DNA from: a virus | Direction: 5' to 3' (one strand) | DNA length: 44,662 bases | IMG/VR virus record: IMGVR_UViG_3300046692_000223 | Location: 1 to 44,662 of that record | Shown here: one piece after another, positions 20,029 through 28,737 of the stretch | Numbering within the stretch: position 1 is the stretch's first letter | How the letters are laid out: every line of letters starts with the position of its first letter | Notes under the pieces: generated by a model | Told to the model about the DNA's origin: nothing | The model's input: only the letters and a program-made list of their open reading frames with translations | Databases searched by the model: none | Program-made: the position numbers and the translations under genes

Positions 20029-20665
20029 TAGCGCGTATCGGCTCGATGGCTGGGATGCATCGGAAGCTCTCCGCCGGCTGCGCCGAAACGGACTGGCGAA
20101 CCGATTGAGCGATCTCGTCGAGCGCAATGCCTTCGCGCTCCAGCCCTGTGACGGAAGCTGGCTGGTCGATCGCCTGTCTGCCCTGATGATGGCAATGGGC
20201 AATGAGCGCGACGAGAAGCGGATCGCGGCATGGCTGGCGGAGACTACACGGCTGTTGCGCGACATCCCGCAGGACATCCTTGCCGATGCGATCGACGAAG
20301 CGGTGAAGCGCTCCGATCGCGGCTTCCTGCCGGCCGTGGGCCAGGTTCGCGCCATCGCCGATCCGGCATTGGAGCATCGCAAGCTGATCTTCGGACGCCT
20401 GGAACGGTTGCGCAACGCCCATATCATGACACCGCTCGGTGAGCCGCCCCAGGCCGACACGGCTGGGCAATGCACGCCGGAGCAGGCAGCCGCGATCCTC
20501 GCCGAATACGGCTTCAAGGGCCTCGCACCACAGAAGGGACCGAAGCCGCTGCCGACCATCGACGATTACATTGCGATCGGGCTGAGCTGGGAAGAGGCCG
20601 AGCGCACGCTGGCGGCGCAGATCAGCCGGCTGCCGGGCAAGGCTGTTGGCGAGGTACGGGCATGA
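19943..20665 (+). CDS. Putative replication protein (helicase-loader position)
   Basis: This 240-aa helical protein overlaps the initiator gene by 86 bases in another frame. The middle (about 70-150) has an ERDEKRIAAWLAETTRLLRD-type helix and GFLPAVGQVRAIA, a pattern often found next to replication initiators in phages of Alphaproteobacteria. No Walker A motif is present, so it is not a DnaC-type ATPase; a lambda P-like loader role is possible from position. The start was chosen as the first ATG consistent with this overlap. Confidence 0.6.
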   Translation: MGTSIITTETAPAQRTPFLPRELVLELTDSAYRLDGWDASEALRRLRRNGLANRLSDLVERNAFALQPCDGSWLVDRLSALMMAMGNERDEKRIAAWLAETTRLLRDIPQDILADAIDEAVKRSDRGFLPAVGQVRAIADPALEHRKLIFGRLERLRNAHIMTPLGEPPQADTAGQCTPEQAAAILAEYGFKGLAPQKGPKPLPTIDDYIAIGLSWEEAERTLAAQISRLPGKAVGEVRA

Positions 20666-20727
20666 GCCGACGCTTCGAACACGAGCCCACCCTCGATAGC
20701 TTTCGTGCGGGGAGGGTGGGGGCATGA
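20662..20727 (+). CDS. Putative 21-aa micro-protein
   Basis: This tiny ORF overlaps both the previous stop and the next start by four bases (ATGA at each end). It may be a real basic peptide or simply a translational relay between its neighbours. Confidence 0.3.
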   Translation: MSRRFEHEPTLDSFRAGRVGA

Positions 20728-20993
20728 GCGAGGACTTCGCAAGCTACCCGACCAGCATCGGCGAGGCGAAGGCAAATCGTGCCGGTGCTACGGCCGACGA
20801 CTGGTCACCGCGAGACGCGCTCATCGCGACACTCCGCAGCATCGACAGCGGAGAGTTCGCGCCGACATCGATCGCGATCGTCATGGCCATCGAGGAGCCT
20901 TCAGGTGTCAGCATGGAATACGCGCATTGCTGCCCAAGCACGCTCCACCTGATCGGCATGTACGCCAGGGCCATGAGAGAACTCGATCACTAA
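20724..20993 (+). CDS. Small conserved phage protein
   Basis: This 89-aa protein contains WSPRDALIATLRSIDSGEF (about 27-45) and a closing GMYARAMREL helix. The WxPRDAL...LR...GE pattern recurs in small phage early proteins of unknown function. It is the last gene before the packaging module. Confidence 0.6.
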   Translation: MSEDFASYPTSIGEAKANRAGATADDWSPRDALIATLRSIDSGEFAPTSIAIVMAIEEPSGVSMEYAHCCPSTLHLIGMYARAMRELDH

Positions 20994-21017
20994 AACCAGT
21001 AGCGAAAGGAAACTAAC

Positions 21018-21128
21018 ATGCTCACATGGATGAAAGACCGCATCGCCGAAGCGCAGAGGACGGATCAGGCGTGGATGCTCGATCCGCTGGCGGTGGAGAG
21101 GGCTTGGGAGGGGAAAGACGATGCCTAG
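21018..21128 (+). CDS. 36-aa small protein before terminase
   Basis: This short ORF has a good ribosome site (AAAGGA, spacing about 7). It is acidic and helical with four Trp. Its end overlaps the terminase small subunit start by eight bases, so it may be coupled to it. The function is unknown. Confidence 0.5.
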   Translation: MLTWMKDRIAEAQRTDQAWMLDPLAVERAWEGKDDA

Positions 21129-21540
21129 GGTGTCGAAGAAAACGGCAACACTCGTCGCTGACGTGCTTCGGCGCTTGTCCGCCGGTGAGCCCTTGGCTGC
21201 GATATGCCGCGATGAGGGCATGCCCACTCCCAACGCGTGGCGAGATTGGTGCGACGCAGACGAAAGTTTGGCCATCGCATACGCCCGCGCGCGAGAGGAG
21301 GGTTTCGATACCATCGCCGCGGATTGCCTGCACATCGCCGACAACACCGCGCAGGACACGATCAGCAGCGAACGTGGGGACGTAGCCAACAGCGAGTGGA
21401 TCGCGCGCAGCCGGCTGCGTGTGGATACCCGCCTCAAGCTGTTGGCGAAGTGGGATCCGAAGCGGTACGGCGACCTGCTCAAGCTCGACGCGACGATCGG
21501 GTTGGATGAGGAATCGGCTAAGTGGCTGGGCAGTCGTTAA
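21121..21540 (+). CDS. terS: Terminase small subunit
   Basis: This 139-aa protein recognises the packaging site and regulates the large subunit. The N-terminal HTH is visible (VADVLRRLSAGEPLAAICRD, then EGMPTPNAWRDWC), with a helical middle (IAYARAREEGFDTIAADCLH) and the end RSRLRVDTRLKLLAKWDPKRYG typical of this family. It corresponds to P22 gp3 by position. The ORF ends inside the start of the large subunit gene. Confidence 0.88.
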   Translation: MPRVSKKTATLVADVLRRLSAGEPLAAICRDEGMPTPNAWRDWCDADESLAIAYARAREEGFDTIAADCLHIADNTAQDTISSERGDVANSEWIARSRLRVDTRLKLLAKWDPKRYGDLLKLDATIGLDEESAKWLGSR

Positions 21541-23045
21541 GCGCGCCCGAGGCTCGGTTCATTCGGGCACTGGTGGAGAAATACCCCGACAAGCTCGCAC
21601 GCCTGCGCGGCGGGTTCTACGACATCAAGAACAAGCAGGGGGTCAAGGAGCCGTTCCGCATGAACGCCGATCAGGAGGATTTCATCCTCAATCGGTGGAT
21701 TCTGGACGTGATCCTCAAGGCCCGCCAGCGCGGTTTCACCACCGTGATCCAGCTCGACATGCTGGACGACTGCCTGTTCATCCCGAACCTGAGCGCGGGC
21801 GTGATCGCGCACAACCTCGTCGATGCGAAGGCATTCTTCCGCGACAAGATCAAGTTCGCCTATGACAACCTGCCGACGCCCTTCAAGCGCATCAGGGCGG
21901 CTGAGAACGACAGCGCGGAGAGCCTTCGGTTCAATAATGGGTCATCGATCCGTGTAGGTGTCTCGTTGCGCTCAGGGACTCTCCAGCGCCTGCATGTGTC
22001 CGAATATGGCAAGCTGTGCGCGAAATATCCCGATCGCGCGGAGGAGGTGAAGACCGGCGCATTCAACACCGTGGCCGTGGGTCAGGTCATCACCGTGGAA
22101 TCGACCGCGGAGGGCAGGGCAGGCGAGTTTCACGACATGGTGAAGAAGGCCCGCCAGATGCAGGACGCCGGCAAGCAACTGACCGCGCTCGATTTCAAGT
22201 TTCACTTCTACCCATGGTGGCGAGACGAGGGGTACGTTCTCGACGCGGACGTGATCGAAACAACCGAGATGGTGGAGTATTTCAGCAAGCTGGAGGCGAA
22301 GGGCATCCGGCTGTCGCGAGAGCAGCGCGCCTGGTACGTGAAGAAGGCCGAGCAACAGGGCGACAAGATGAAGCAGGAATATCCGTCCACCCCTGACGAG
22401 GCATTTGAGGCGAGCGTCGAGGGTGCGTATTTCGGGCCGCAGATGCTGCGCGTCCGCACCGAGGGCAGGATCTGCCGCATCCCCGTGCTGGACATCCCGG
22501 TCTACACGACGTGGGATCTGGGCGTCGGCGATGCGATGACGATCTGCTTCTGGCAGGACGTGGGCATGGAGCGGCGGCTGATCGACTATTATGAGAACAG
22601 CGGCGAGGGCTTCGGCCACTACGCCAAGCACCTGCGCGAGAAGCCCTATAATTATTCCGAGCACTTCATGCCGCATGACGCATCGCATCGCAGGTTGGGA
22701 CAGGACGCCAAGAGCGCGAAGGAGCATGCGGAGGAGGCTGGTATCAAGCCTGTGCGCGTCGTGCCTCGCATCGCCAGCGAGCAAGACGGCATAGAGGCAT
22801 CGCGGACCTATCTGCCCACCGTGTGGATTGACGAGCAGCGCTGCGCACGTCTGATCGACTGCCTCGACAGCTACCGCAAGGAATGGGATGATCGGCTGGG
22901 TGTCTGGAAGGACAAGCCGCTGCATGATCAGTTCAGCCATGGCTACAAGGCATTCGAGACGGCTGCGGTTCGTAAGCCGCCGGCGCCTAAGGTCGCGGCA
23001 CCCGCTCCCATCCCCTCCATGTCGACAGGATTCAACAGGCGATGA
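21522..23045 (+). CDS. terL: Terminase large subunit
   Basis: This 507-aa packaging motor (P22 gp2 is 499 aa) starts at a GTG inside terS. The ATPase part shows a non-classical Walker A, KARQRGFTT (66-74), Walker B ending with Glu161 (LHVSEYG) and the coupling motif VESTAEG (192-198). YPSTPDEAF (287-295) separates the domains, and the nuclease part has TTWDLGVGD with Asp332, MPHDAS and a late LIDCLDSYRKEWDD. Headful packaging is likely by analogy with P22 and fits a circularly permuted genome. Confidence 0.95.
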   Translation: MAGQSLSAPEARFIRALVEKYPDKLARLRGGFYDIKNKQGVKEPFRMNADQEDFILNRWILDVILKARQRGFTTVIQLDMLDDCLFIPNLSAGVIAHNLVDAKAFFRDKIKFAYDNLPTPFKRIRAAENDSAESLRFNNGSSIRVGVSLRSGTLQRLHVSEYGKLCAKYPDRAEEVKTGAFNTVAVGQVITVESTAEGRAGEFHDMVKKARQMQDAGKQLTALDFKFHFYPWWRDEGYVLDADVIETTEMVEYFSKLEAKGIRLSREQRAWYVKKAEQQGDKMKQEYPSTPDEAFEASVEGAYFGPQMLRVRTEGRICRIPVLDIPVYTTWDLGVGDAMTICFWQDVGMERRLIDYYENSGEGFGHYAKHLREKPYNYSEHFMPHDASHRRLGQDAKSAKEHAEEAGIKPVRVVPRIASEQDGIEASRTYLPTVWIDEQRCARLIDCLDSYRKEWDDRLGVWKDKPLHDQFSHGYKAFETAAVRKPPAPKVAAPAPIPSMSTGFNRR

Positions 23046-23239
23046 TCTACTATGACACCAAGCCCGTGTTCGCCCGCGATCGGGGCGACGATATCGAGAT
23101 CGGCGTGCATGAGAAGGTCGGCTCCGTCTCAGTCATCGCGCGTGTTGGCGACTACGGCGTCGCGCTCGATCGGCTGATCCTGGCCAAGCTGGCCTTGGAG
23201 GCGAAGATCAGGGAGGCGGTTGCGGCATGCCCGATATGA
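23042..23239 (+). CDS. 65-aa protein of unknown function
   Basis: This short beta-rich N-terminal protein (IEIGVHEKVGSVSVIARVGD) ends with a C-terminal helix. It is coupled to terL (ATGA) and overlaps the next ORF. No family was recognised; such small genes often lie between terminase and portal. Confidence 0.6.
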   Translation: MIYYDTKPVFARDRGDDIEIGVHEKVGSVSVIARVGDYGVALDRLILAKLALEAKIREAVAACPI

Positions 23240-23388
23240 AATTCCGCTGGGACATCGAATGGGCACCGATATGGCCAGTGCAGCCGAGATACCGCAAGGA
23301 CGGCAGGCTCGACATGCGTTTCAAGGAAAGCCAGATGTTCGCGCGTGGCGAGATGATGCACGGGATCATCTATCTGCCCACGGATTAG
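23227..23388 (+). CDS. 53-aa protein of unknown function
   Basis: This short ORF overlaps the end of the preceding gene by 13 bases. It is basic and aromatic (FRWDIEWAPIWPVQPRYRKD). Its stop codon TAG lies inside the palindrome that starts at 23385, so coding and regulatory sequence overlap. The function is unknown. Confidence 0.55.
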   Translation: MPDMKFRWDIEWAPIWPVQPRYRKDGRLDMRFKESQMFARGEMMHGIIYLPTD

Positions 23389-23410
23389 GCAATTGCCTAA
23401 AAAATAGGCA
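23385..23410. repeat. Late palindrome copy 1 (TGCCTA-N5-TAGGCA plus an extra half-site)
   Basis: TGCCTA-AAAAA-TAGGCA occupies 23394-23410, and its left arm is also part of a perfect 16-bp palindrome TTAGGCAATTGCCTAA (23385-23400), so three half-sites lie in a row. GCTATTT follows three bases after. It is 33 bases before the portal start and is the only sizeable gap between the terminase genes and the portal. Confidence 0.75.
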
Positions 23411-23443
23411 GATGCTATTTCATCCTCGAACAGCGGGGATCGA

Positions 23444-25648
23444 ATGGAGACACAGCCGGATGATGACACGGACAACGAGGCGGAGGAGTCCGACGCCACG
23501 CATTTGTCCGAGGTCCATGCCCGCGCGATGGAGCGCTTCTCCGATTTCAAATGTCAGGTCGAGATCCGTGCGGAGTCGCTGCAGGCCCGTCGCTTCGTGT
23601 CGATCCCAGGCGCTCAATGGGAAGGCGAATGGGGCCTTCAGTTCGAGAACGGCATCCGTGTTGAGGTCAACAAGACGGCGCGCGGGCTGGAGAAGATCGA
23701 GACGGACTATCGCGCCAACCGGCTGACCGTCGACTATCGCGCCGTGTCCAACGATGCGAACGACCACACGGCATCCACGCTCGATGGTGTGCATCGCGCC
23801 GATGCCTACCACTTCAAATCGCAACAGGCACGGGACAATGCGTTTCAGGAGGCTGTCTCGGGTGGCTTCGGTGCCTATCGCCTGACCACGGACTATGCCG
23901 ACCCTTACGACAAGGACAGCGACGAGCAGCGGGTGAACCCCGGCATGGTCATCGTGGATGCCGACCAATCGGTGTTCATGGACCTGAACAGCAAGCTCTA
24001 CGACAAGTCCGATGCGAAGTTCGGCTATGTGCTGACGGCGATGACCCGGCAGGCATTCACGGCCGAGTATGGCGCTCATCGCGCAGCCGATTGGCCGTCG
24101 AACCTGATCAAGCCATGGTACGACTGGTACACGCCCGACATCGTTCGCATCGCCGAATATTACGAGGTCGAGGACACCGACGAGAAGCTGTGGATCTTCA
24201 CCAATCCGGTAAGCGACGCTTCGCAGCGCTGGTTCGACAGCGAGATCGAGGCGCAGGCGCGTACCGATCTCGTCACCCAGGGATGGAAGCAGTCAAGCCG
24301 TAAGGTCAAGCGCCGCCGCGTCCACAAATATGTGATGTCCGGCGCCGAGATATTGGAGGATAACGGCTATATTGCCGGCTCCTGCCTCCCGATCGTCTGC
24401 GTCTATGGCAAGCGCTGGTTCATCGACAATATGGAGCGGTGGCGCGGCCATGTGCAGCTCGCGATGGATTCTCAGCGCATCTACAACGCTGAGGTCTCCA
24501 AGCTCGTCGAGACGAGTTCTCTGGCACCCCGCGAAGTCCCGATCGTCACGCCCGGCCAGATTGCCGGCCATGAAAGCGCATGGGCCGACCAGAACCGTAA
24601 TCGCTCGCCCTATTTGCTGCTGAATCCCACGGTCGACGCGAACGGCAATGAGATTCCCACGCCGCCCATCGGTTCGATCAAGCCGCCAGACGTCCCCCAG
24701 GTTACCGCGGCGCTTCTCCAGATCGCCAGCAATGACCTGACCGAGGTCACGAACAGCGAGGATGGCGCCGACGAGGTTGTTTCGAACACCTCACATGCTG
24801 CGATGGACCTTGCCGCGACGCGCACCGATGCGAAGTCGGGCATCTACATGGACAATATGCGCCAGTCCGTGCAGCGCGAGGGCGAAATCTATCTAGACAT
24901 GGCCAAGGAGGTCTATTTCGAGCCGGGCCGCAAGGTGGAGACGCTGGGCGAGGACGGTGAGGAGGGCACCGAAGTCCTGCATGAGGGATTCACCGACGAA
25001 ACCGGCCTGTACATGATTCGCAACGATCTCCAGCGCGGCAAGTACAAGGTCATCTCGGACGTGACCGAGGCGACCAGCACGCGCCGCGACAAGACCGTGA
25101 ACCAGATGCTGAACGTCGCACAGGTGGCGACCGCCGGGCAGGACATGGAGCTAGCCTCTGCCGCCCTGTCCGTGGCCGTGCAGCAGATGGACGGCGAGGG
25201 GCTGGACGAGCTTCAAGCGTGGAACCGTCAACGGATGCTCAAGATCGGGCTCGCGAAGCCGACGCCGGAAGAACAGGCACAGATGGAGCAGGCGCAGAAC
25301 GCCGATCAGCAGCCCGACCCCGCGCAGACCGCGCTACTGGCACAGGCGGCCGAACTGGCGGCATCGGCGGACCTGAAGAAGGCGCAGGCGGCCAAAGCTG
25401 AAGCCGATACGCAGCAGTCGAAGGCCAAGACCGTGCTGACCCTGGCGCAGGCAACGGCAGTCGGCGGGCCGGAGAGTGCTCCTTCGGGAATGCGCCCCGC
25501 CGAATCGCCACTCGATCAGGCGAAGAAGATTGCCGAGATCCATCACGTCGCGCGCAAGACGACCGCGATCGACGATGCACACAGGATTGCCGCCCACGAC
25601 GCACAGACGCGCCGTATCGCGGCGGAAAGGCCGGCTGGTACGGCCTGA
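23444..25648 (+). CDS. Portal protein, P22 gp1-like
   Basis: This 734-aa protein (P22 portal 725 aa) forms the dodecameric ring through which DNA enters and leaves the head. Typical P22-portal blocks are the early IEIRAESLQARRF-like region, VEVNKTARGLEKIETDYRAN, a PIVCVYGKRWFIDNMERWRG-type core and STRRDKTVNQMLNVAQVAT. The C-terminus (about 615-730) is Ala/Gln-rich and helical, like the barrel of P22 that reaches into the head. The start follows a GGGGAT stretch. Confidence 0.92.
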   Translation: METQPDDDTDNEAEESDATHLSEVHARAMERFSDFKCQVEIRAESLQARRFVSIPGAQWEGEWGLQFENGIRVEVNKTARGLEKIETDYRANRLTVDYRAVSNDANDHTASTLDGVHRADAYHFKSQQARDNAFQEAVSGGFGAYRLTTDYADPYDKDSDEQRVNPGMVIVDADQSVFMDLNSKLYDKSDAKFGYVLTAMTRQAFTAEYGAHRAADWPSNLIKPWYDWYTPDIVRIAEYYEVEDTDEKLWIFTNPVSDASQRWFDSEIEAQARTDLVTQGWKQSSRKVKRRRVHKYVMSGAEILEDNGYIAGSCLPIVCVYGKRWFIDNMERWRGHVQLAMDSQRIYNAEVSKLVETSSLAPREVPIVTPGQIAGHESAWADQNRNRSPYLLLNPTVDANGNEIPTPPIGSIKPPDVPQVTAALLQIASNDLTEVTNSEDGADEVVSNTSHAAMDLAATRTDAKSGIYMDNMRQSVQREGEIYLDMAKEVYFEPGRKVETLGEDGEEGTEVLHEGFTDETGLYMIRNDLQRGKYKVISDVTEATSTRRDKTVNQMLNVAQVATAGQDMELASAALSVAVQQMDGEGLDELQAWNRQRMLKIGLAKPTPEEQAQMEQAQNADQQPDPAQTALLAQAAELAASADLKKAQAAKAEADTQQSKAKTVLTLAQATAVGGPESAPSGMRPAESPLDQAKKIAEIHHVARKTTAIDDAHRIAAHDAQTRRIAAERPAGTA

Positions 25649-25683
25649 CGGCAACCGTTGCGCCGTAAGCAGCGAGTGAAGGA

Positions 25684-26523
25684 ATGAACATGGCGACCGA
25701 TCCAAGCACGATTATCGAAGACGAGCCGCTTGAGCTTGATGTGAACGATATCATCCAGCCCGAAGAGGGCGCGCCCACCCCCGAAACTGAGGAAGATGCC
25801 GAAGAGACGATCGTCGGCTTCGGCGAGGATGGTGACGGCGATGATGACCAAGGTGGCACCGATCTCGTTCGCCACATGCGCAGCGAGTTCAAGCGCGTTC
25901 AGGCCGAGAATCGCGAACTGCGCGCCCGCCTGCCCGTCGACAAGCCGATCGATGCGGGGCCGAAGCCCACGCTCGAAAGCCTCGAATGGGACGAGGAGAA
26001 ATTCGAGGCCGCCTTGCTCGCCTGGAATGACCGCACGCGACAGGCCAAGGACAGCCAGACCGAAGCGCAGCGTCAGCAGGAAGCCATTCAGGAGCAGTGG
26101 CAGGCCGAACTGGCGAGCTACAACGAGAAGAAGGTCGCGCTGAAGCTGCCCGACTTCGACGATGCCGAGACGACGGTGAAAGCCTCACTCGATGCCATGC
26201 AGCAGACCGTGTTGATCAAGGCATGCGCCAATCCGGCTGCCGTTGTCGCAGCGCTCGGCAAATCCCCGGGCCGCCTGACGGACATCGCGAAGATCAAGGA
26301 TCCGATCAAGCTGGCGGTCGCGCTCAATAATCTGGAAAGGGACGTGAAGGTGACCACCCGCAAGAAGCCGCCGGCTCCGGAATCGCATGTGCGTGGCGCC
26401 GCGCCACTGTCCACCGGCAATAGCGACAAGCGCCTTGCCGAACTGGAGAAGGAGGCGGATCGCACGGGGGATCGGTCCAAGGTTATCCAATATCGGCGCG
26501 AGCAGCGTGCATCGGCGTCCTGA
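25684..26523 (+). CDS. Scaffolding protein, P22 gp8-like
   Basis: This 279-aa protein guides coat assembly and leaves the procapsid. The N-terminus is very acidic (EDGDGDDDQG near 50), the middle is helical, PAAVVAALGKSPGRLTDIAK (about 178-197) is a recurrent scaffold block, and the C-terminus is a short basic helical hairpin (about 247-279), the type that binds coat in P22. It lies between portal and coat as in P22. Confidence 0.85.
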   Translation: MNMATDPSTIIEDEPLELDVNDIIQPEEGAPTPETEEDAEETIVGFGEDGDGDDDQGGTDLVRHMRSEFKRVQAENRELRARLPVDKPIDAGPKPTLESLEWDEEKFEAALLAWNDRTRQAKDSQTEAQRQQEAIQEQWQAELASYNEKKVALKLPDFDDAETTVKASLDAMQQTVLIKACANPAAVVAALGKSPGRLTDIAKIKDPIKLAVALNNLERDVKVTTRKKPPAPESHVRGAAPLSTGNSDKRLAELEKEADRTGDRSKVIQYRREQRASAS

Positions 26524-26538
26524 ACAAGTCGCTTGCTC

Positions 26539-26555
26539 TGCCTAAAAAATAGGCA
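26539..26555. repeat. Late palindrome copy 2 (TGCCTA-N5-TAGGCA)
   Basis: Exact repeat of the 17-bp unit before the portal, here in the 130-base gap between the scaffold stop and the coat start. GCTACGA follows four bases after it. Confidence 0.8.
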
Positions 26556-26582
26556 TATTGCTACGACCACGCCACCCAGCGC

Positions 26583-26646
26583 CCCCTGCTGTGAAGGGGA
26601 GATCGGCGATCCCGGCAAGACCGGGCTGATCTCAACACAGCAGGGG
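26583..26646 (+). promoter_or_regulatory. Nested hairpin sequestering the coat ribosome site
   Basis: An 11-bp perfect outer stem (26583-26593 with 26636-26646) encloses GAGATC/GATCTC (26599-26604 with 26628-26633) and an inner CCCGG/CCGGG hairpin (26611-26625). The 3' strand of the outer stem ends AGGGG, seven bases before the coat ATG, so the Shine-Dalgarno is paired. This suggests control of coat translation, or protection of the message. Confidence 0.7.
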
Positions 26647-26653
26647 CATTCCC

Positions 26654-27913
26654 ATGGCAAACAGCTTTTCCAAGCAAGAGACGGTCGCGTTCGAGAAGGT
26701 CTTCGAGAAGTTCGAAGACGCGCTGGTGATCTCGAACCTGTTCAGCAAATATATCATCCCGAATGTGCTGGCAGAGCGCTCCGGCAACACTGTCTGGCGC
26801 CCGATGCCCTACATCGCGCAGTCGTTCACCGGCATCGACCAGAGCGCCAACTTCGCGCGCAACTACACGCAGCTTTCGGTGCCGACCACGCTCGGCTATT
26901 CGCACTCGGTGCCGCTGACCCTGTCCGCGACCGAGCTTCGCGACATGCTGCAGGAAGAGCGCCTGGGTGAAGCCGCGCTGCAGCGTCTCGCGAGCGACAT
27001 CAACGTCGATTGCTCGAATCTCGCTGCCCTGACCGGCACCATCTTCGTGAAGCGCGCCGCGGCCGCGAGCGGCTTCGATGACGTAGCCGCGATCGACACC
27101 AAGCTCAACAATCTGGGCGTCCCGATGAGCGAGCGCAGGCTCGTCCTGTCGTCGGCCGACTATAACGGCATGGCATCCAACCTGGCCGCCCGCACGCTCG
27201 GGCAGAGCGCCAAGTCGCTCAACGCCTATGAGATGGCCAAGGTCGGCATGGTCGCGAGCTTCGACACCTACAAGCTCGACTATGCCTATCGCCTCACCGC
27301 TGCGGCGGGTTCGGGCATCACGCTCAACGCCGCCAACCAATATTACACGCCGAAGGCGACTTCGACGGCGGCGACCGGCGAGACGAGCAACGTCGACAAC
27401 CGCTATCAGTCGATCACGGTCAACTCGACCACGAGCGTCAAGGCGGGCGATGCGTTCACCATCCTGGGCGTGAACGAGGTCCATCACATCACGAAGCTGG
27501 ACACCGGCTCGCTCAAGACGTTCCGCGTCATCTCGGTGACCAATTCCACCACGATGGTCATCTCGCCGCCTATCATCTCGGCAGGCGGCGGCACCGATCC
27601 CGAGCTGCAGTACAAGAACGTTACCGCGACGCCGACCAGCACGGCGGCGATCACCTTCCTCAACACGGTATCCGGACCGGTCAATCCGTTCTGGCAGGCC
27701 GACGCATTCGAGATCGTGCCGGGGCAGTACATGCCGCCGCCCGATGTCGGCATGGCCACGATGAAGGCGACCACGACCAACGGCGTCACCGTGCTGATGA
27801 CCCGGCAGGGCGCGATCGGGGATCTCAGCACCAAGTACCGCTGGGACGTGTTCTTCGGCCTTGTGAACAAGCAGCCGGAGATGACCGGCGCCGAGATGTT
27901 CTCGCAGACCTGA
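26654..27913 (+). CDS. Major coat protein, P22 gp5-like
   Basis: This 419-aa protein (P22 coat 430 aa) has the HK97-type fold with a P22-like insertion domain. Recognisable parts are FEKFEDALVISNLFSKY near the start, GNTVWRPMPYIAQSF, DMLQEERLGEAALQRLASDI (spine helix region), then a beta-rich insertion (about 230-320) and a closing TRQGAIGDLSTKYRWDVFFG. It is preceded by a strong RNA hairpin covering its ribosome site. Confidence 0.92.
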   Translation: MANSFSKQETVAFEKVFEKFEDALVISNLFSKYIIPNVLAERSGNTVWRPMPYIAQSFTGIDQSANFARNYTQLSVPTTLGYSHSVPLTLSATELRDMLQEERLGEAALQRLASDINVDCSNLAALTGTIFVKRAAAASGFDDVAAIDTKLNNLGVPMSERRLVLSSADYNGMASNLAARTLGQSAKSLNAYEMAKVGMVASFDTYKLDYAYRLTAAAGSGITLNAANQYYTPKATSTAATGETSNVDNRYQSITVNSTTSVKAGDAFTILGVNEVHHITKLDTGSLKTFRVISVTNSTTMVISPPIISAGGGTDPELQYKNVTATPTSTAAITFLNTVSGPVNPFWQADAFEIVPGQYMPPPDVGMATMKATTTNGVTVLMTRQGAIGDLSTKYRWDVFFGLVNKQPEMTGAEMFSQT

Positions 27914-27930
27914 ATCCAGGAGGCAGTCCG

Positions 27931-28104
27931 ATGGAATTCCCCGCAACGCTCTACAAGGTCGGCACCGCCTTCGAATGGGATGGCGCGACGTTCGACTTCC
28001 TCGTCGTCAATGACAGCGAGGAGGCGGACGCCGCCGCCAAGGATGGCTGGTCGATCGGCAAGCCCGTGCCGAAGTCCGCATCGGCGAAGAAGGAACCCTC
28101 GTAA
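27931..28104 (+). CDS. 57-aa protein after coat
   Basis: This short gene has a perfect AGGAGG before its ATG, so strong translation is expected. It is a small beta-rich unit (TLYKVGTAFEWDGATFDFLV) with an acidic middle and a Lys/Ser-rich tail. Its stop overlaps the next start (TAATG). A minor head component is possible but not shown. Confidence 0.65.
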   Translation: MEFPATLYKVGTAFEWDGATFDFLVVNDSEEADAAAKDGWSIGKPVPKSASAKKEPS

Positions 28105-28694
28105 TGGCATCGTCGACCGCAAAATCCTTCCGCGTCACTACGCTCACGGTCCCTGCCGGGTCCAAGCTGGCGACCTATAGCGGCCTGAGCTACAGCGTCG
28201 ACTATGTAGCCGCCTTCTCGAACGAGCCGCCGGCTACGCTGAATTCGTTCAGCGGCTCCGGCGCGAACACCACCGCTGCGTTCTCCAACGACACGGTGGT
28301 GACGATCACGGCAGGCGATGCGGCGGTAATGTACGCCGTGGGCGTCGCCCCGGTGGTCTATGACCGGGTGGGTTACCAGCCGACCCCCGGCACGCTGAAC
28401 GCGACCGGCACGCTGACTGCGGCGCTGATCACGGGCGGCATTGTCACGTCGACGACGGCAGCGGCCGTGGCTGCGACGCTTGAAACCGGGGCCACTCTCG
28501 ATGCGGCGACCGCCATGTCGATCGGCGACAGTTTCGATTGGAGCGCGATCAACACGGGCGGCAACACCTTCACGGTGACGGCTTCGACCGGCCACACGAT
28601 CGTCGGCGTCGCTGCGGTAGTGACCGTCACGTCGGGGCAGTTCCGCACCCTGAAGACCGCTGCGGCGACGTTCGTCACCTATCGCATATCGTAA
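28104..28694 (+). CDS. Putative head decoration protein
   Basis: This 196-aa protein is rich in Thr, Ala, Gly and Val, with almost no charged residues and alternating hydrophobic patterns that predict beta structure throughout. Place right after coat and composition fit a decoration or head-fibre protein. No family was recognised. Confidence 0.62.
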   Translation: MASSTAKSFRVTTLTVPAGSKLATYSGLSYSVDYVAAFSNEPPATLNSFSGSGANTTAAFSNDTVVTITAGDAAVMYAVGVAPVVYDRVGYQPTPGTLNATGTLTAALITGGIVTSTTAAAVAATLETGATLDAATAMSIGDSFDWSAINTGGNTFTVTASTGHTIVGVAAVVTVTSGQFRTLKTAAATFVTYRIS

Positions 28695-28703
28695 GGTCGG
28701 GGC

Positions 28704-28723
28704 CGCGAGCGCCGTTCCTCGCG
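28704..28723 (+). other. Short hairpin before the 28738 gene
   Basis: CGCGAG-N8-CTCGCG just upstream of the ribosome site (AGGAGG at about 28727). It may be a processing or spacing element; no T-run follows. Confidence 0.35.
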
Positions 28724-28737
28724 AGCAGGAGGATTGA

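Noticed and set aside
19279-20559. 426-aa minus-strand ORF over the replication genes
   Set aside because: Antisense to coupled plus-strand genes; Ser/Arg-rich composition typical of shadows.
26561-27946. 461-aa minus-strand ORF over the coat gene
   Set aside because: Shadow of the coat gene with Arg/Asp-rich noise; coat is certain.
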